Assembly (NCBI GenBank): GCA_029267635.1
Contig: JAJUIK010000016.1
Coordinates: forward strand, 1 to 56,519
DNA: 56,519 nucleotides
Direction of reading: 5' to 3'
Source of the DNA: Moraxellaceae bacterium
GTDB lineage: Bacteria > Pseudomonadota > Gammaproteobacteria > Pseudomonadales > Moraxellaceae
Shown here piece by piece: positions 55,754 through 56,519 of this stretch (positions are counted from its first letter, which is position 1; each line of letters opens with the position of its first letter). Position numbers and translations under genes: made by a program. The notes below the pieces were generated by a model. It did not search any database. It was not told where the DNA came from and saw only the letters and a list, made by a program, of their open reading frames with translations.

Positions 55754-56215
55754 TCAAAGCCAACGACGTACCTTCTGCCGATACGCAGTGAATTCCGAAG
55801 GAAACTTCTGCGCCAACATGCGCTCTTCTGGAATAATTTGAAAGCGTGTGATGTAGGCTACAAAAAGTACTGGACCAATAAGCGAAACAGGTGCAGCCAA
55901 ATATACTGACCAAGCAAGCAGTAAAATAGCAAATCCTAAGTACATTGGATTGCGAGTCATCTGATACACACCCGTAATAACTAGCGATGATGCTGCATCT
56001 GGGTTGAGGGGGCTAACAGTGGTCTTGGCACGTCGGAAAGCGAACCCACCAGCCAATATGAACATGAATCCCACAACTACGAGTCCAGCAGATAGGGAGA
56101 TGCGCAGCAGTCTTGCAACAATAATACTACCCGTAACGGAAGCAACTAACCACATCCCTACCGCGACAAGTGCAGCAACGATTGGAGGTGGAATTCTATG
56201 CTCAAGCGAAAACAT
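55754..56215 (-). CDS. Isoprenylcysteine carboxyl methyltransferase-like membrane protein
   Basis: 153-aa protein with four hydrophobic segments. The C-terminal region has GVYQMTRNPMYLGFAILLLA (about 82-101) followed by IIPEERMLAQKFPSEFTAYRQKVRRWL (split; about 127-153), the SAM-binding pattern (RxPxYxG...EE..L...F...Y..Y...VRR) of the ICMT/PEMT-like methyltransferase family. Bacterial members methylate unknown lipids or small molecules. It lies between the hypothetical gene and the rRNA operon; codon and base composition are slightly more AT-rich than the neighbours. Confidence 0.85.
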   Translation of the reverse strand: MFSLEHRIPPPIVAALVAVGMWLVASVTGSIIVARLLRISLSAGLVVVGFMFILAGGFAFRRAKTTVSPLNPDAASSLVITGVYQMTRNPMYLGFAILLLAWSVYLAAPVSLIGPVLFVAYITRFQIIPEERMLAQKFPSEFTAYRQKVRRWL

Positions 56216-56397
56216 ATCTTAATCTTATCTTTTGAGGTGTGATGTAAAACTAAAAATCTTCTCGATGAAACCCATAATCGAACCTGGAGAAAATTCATAC
56301 CCGTTGTTTAGATTAACTAGCTTGTCATGGTGATACATCTTAATGCTTGTATATTTAATGTTTTTAATAATTAAATAAATATTTTTTCTCCCGCAAA

Positions 56398-56434
56398 GTA
56401 AAACCCCCCTCAGGTTTTTCTGAGGGGGGTTTAG
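56398..56434 (-). terminator. Terminator of the rRNA operon
   Basis: AAACCCCCCTCAG (56401-56413) pairs with CTGAGGGGGGTTT (56420-56432) around a 6-nt loop, 10 bp after the 5S rRNA 3' end on the minus strand. Confidence 0.93.
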
Positions 56435-56442
56435 AATAATGA

Positions 56443-56519
56443 GCTGGCGATGACTTACTCTCACATGGGCAACCCCACACTACCATCAGCGCGAAGAGGT
56501 TTCACTTCTGAGTTCGGGA
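56443..56519 (-). rRNA. rrf: 5S ribosomal RNA, partial (3' part)
   Basis: The minus strand reads TCCCGAACTCAGAAGTGAAA from the window edge, then GGTAGTGTGGGG and GAGAGTAAGTC, the conserved 3' two-thirds of 5S rRNA. The 5' end lies beyond the window, so 23S and 16S genes are expected to the right. Confidence 0.95.

Overview
The window looks like a chromosomal segment of an Acinetobacter-type gammaproteobacterium. This is inferred from the dapA - short BamC-like lipoprotein - purC order, the dnaJ/dapB neighbourhood, the MetP/MetS transporter pair, the family make-up and the moderate GC content with very AT-rich intergenic DNA. I cannot fix the species without a search. Most of the 56.5 kb is core housekeeping; no transposase, integrase, CRISPR array or tRNA was seen. 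A 5S rRNA gene is cut by the right edge (minus strand), so an rRNA operon lies just outside.

Layout. 0-3 kb: ribB with a degenerate GTP cyclohydrolase II-like half, a Frm2/Hbn1-like nitroreductase and an unknown periplasmic protein. 3.9-12 kb: a minus-strand drug/solute export locus (outer membrane factor, HlyD adaptor, RbbA-like double-ATPase/permease fusion, YhhJ-like permease) followed by a small unknown gene, with an MFS exporter upstream. 12-14.2 kb: pncA and an AAHS-type aromatic acid transporter. 14.2-14.9 kb: a long intergenic region holding a candidate structured RNA behind a sigma70-like promoter, upstream of dapA. 14.9-17.2 kb: dapA, a shortened BamC-like lipoprotein and purC.

17.3-20.7 kb is accessory: a three-gene CsgG/HfaB-type secretion operon with two small exported proteins (an hfaA-hfaB-hfaD-like arrangement) and about 600 bp of extremely AT-rich DNA. 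It lies between intact purC and a decayed second copy of the purC 3' end plus its terminator. That direct repeat of about 430 bp suggests the cassette was inserted at, or recombined into, the purC 3' end.

21.6-25.2 kb is a tight, translationally coupled minus-strand operon: thermostable-hemolysin/GNAT-like protein, AMP-forming acyl ligase, haem-oxygenase-like diiron protein with a visible metal motif, and short-chain dehydrogenase. It reads like an uncharacterised small-molecule pathway. These two loci are the best candidates for undescribed biology.

25.4-36 kb: rarA, ycgN-like, a DUF1328 micro-protein, dienelactone hydrolase, HIT protein, mutY, M23 lipoprotein, a conserved small protein, tag, a zinc alcohol dehydrogenase, dapB, an Ala/Glu/Lys/Pro repeat periplasmic protein, dnaJ and a small membrane protein. 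36-48.6 kb: ppc, a uracil/xanthine permease, a tandem thioredoxin-like protein without CxxC, two different dihydroxy-acid dehydratases, fmt and rsmB. 48.6-56.5 kb: metS/metP sodium symporter, an aldehyde dehydrogenase, a TIGR04219-like outer membrane protein, a lytic transglycosylase, cysK, an unknown protein, an isoprenylcysteine-methyltransferase-like membrane protein and the 5S rRNA end. Starts were revised downstream where a Shine-Dalgarno site or signal peptide clearly favoured it.
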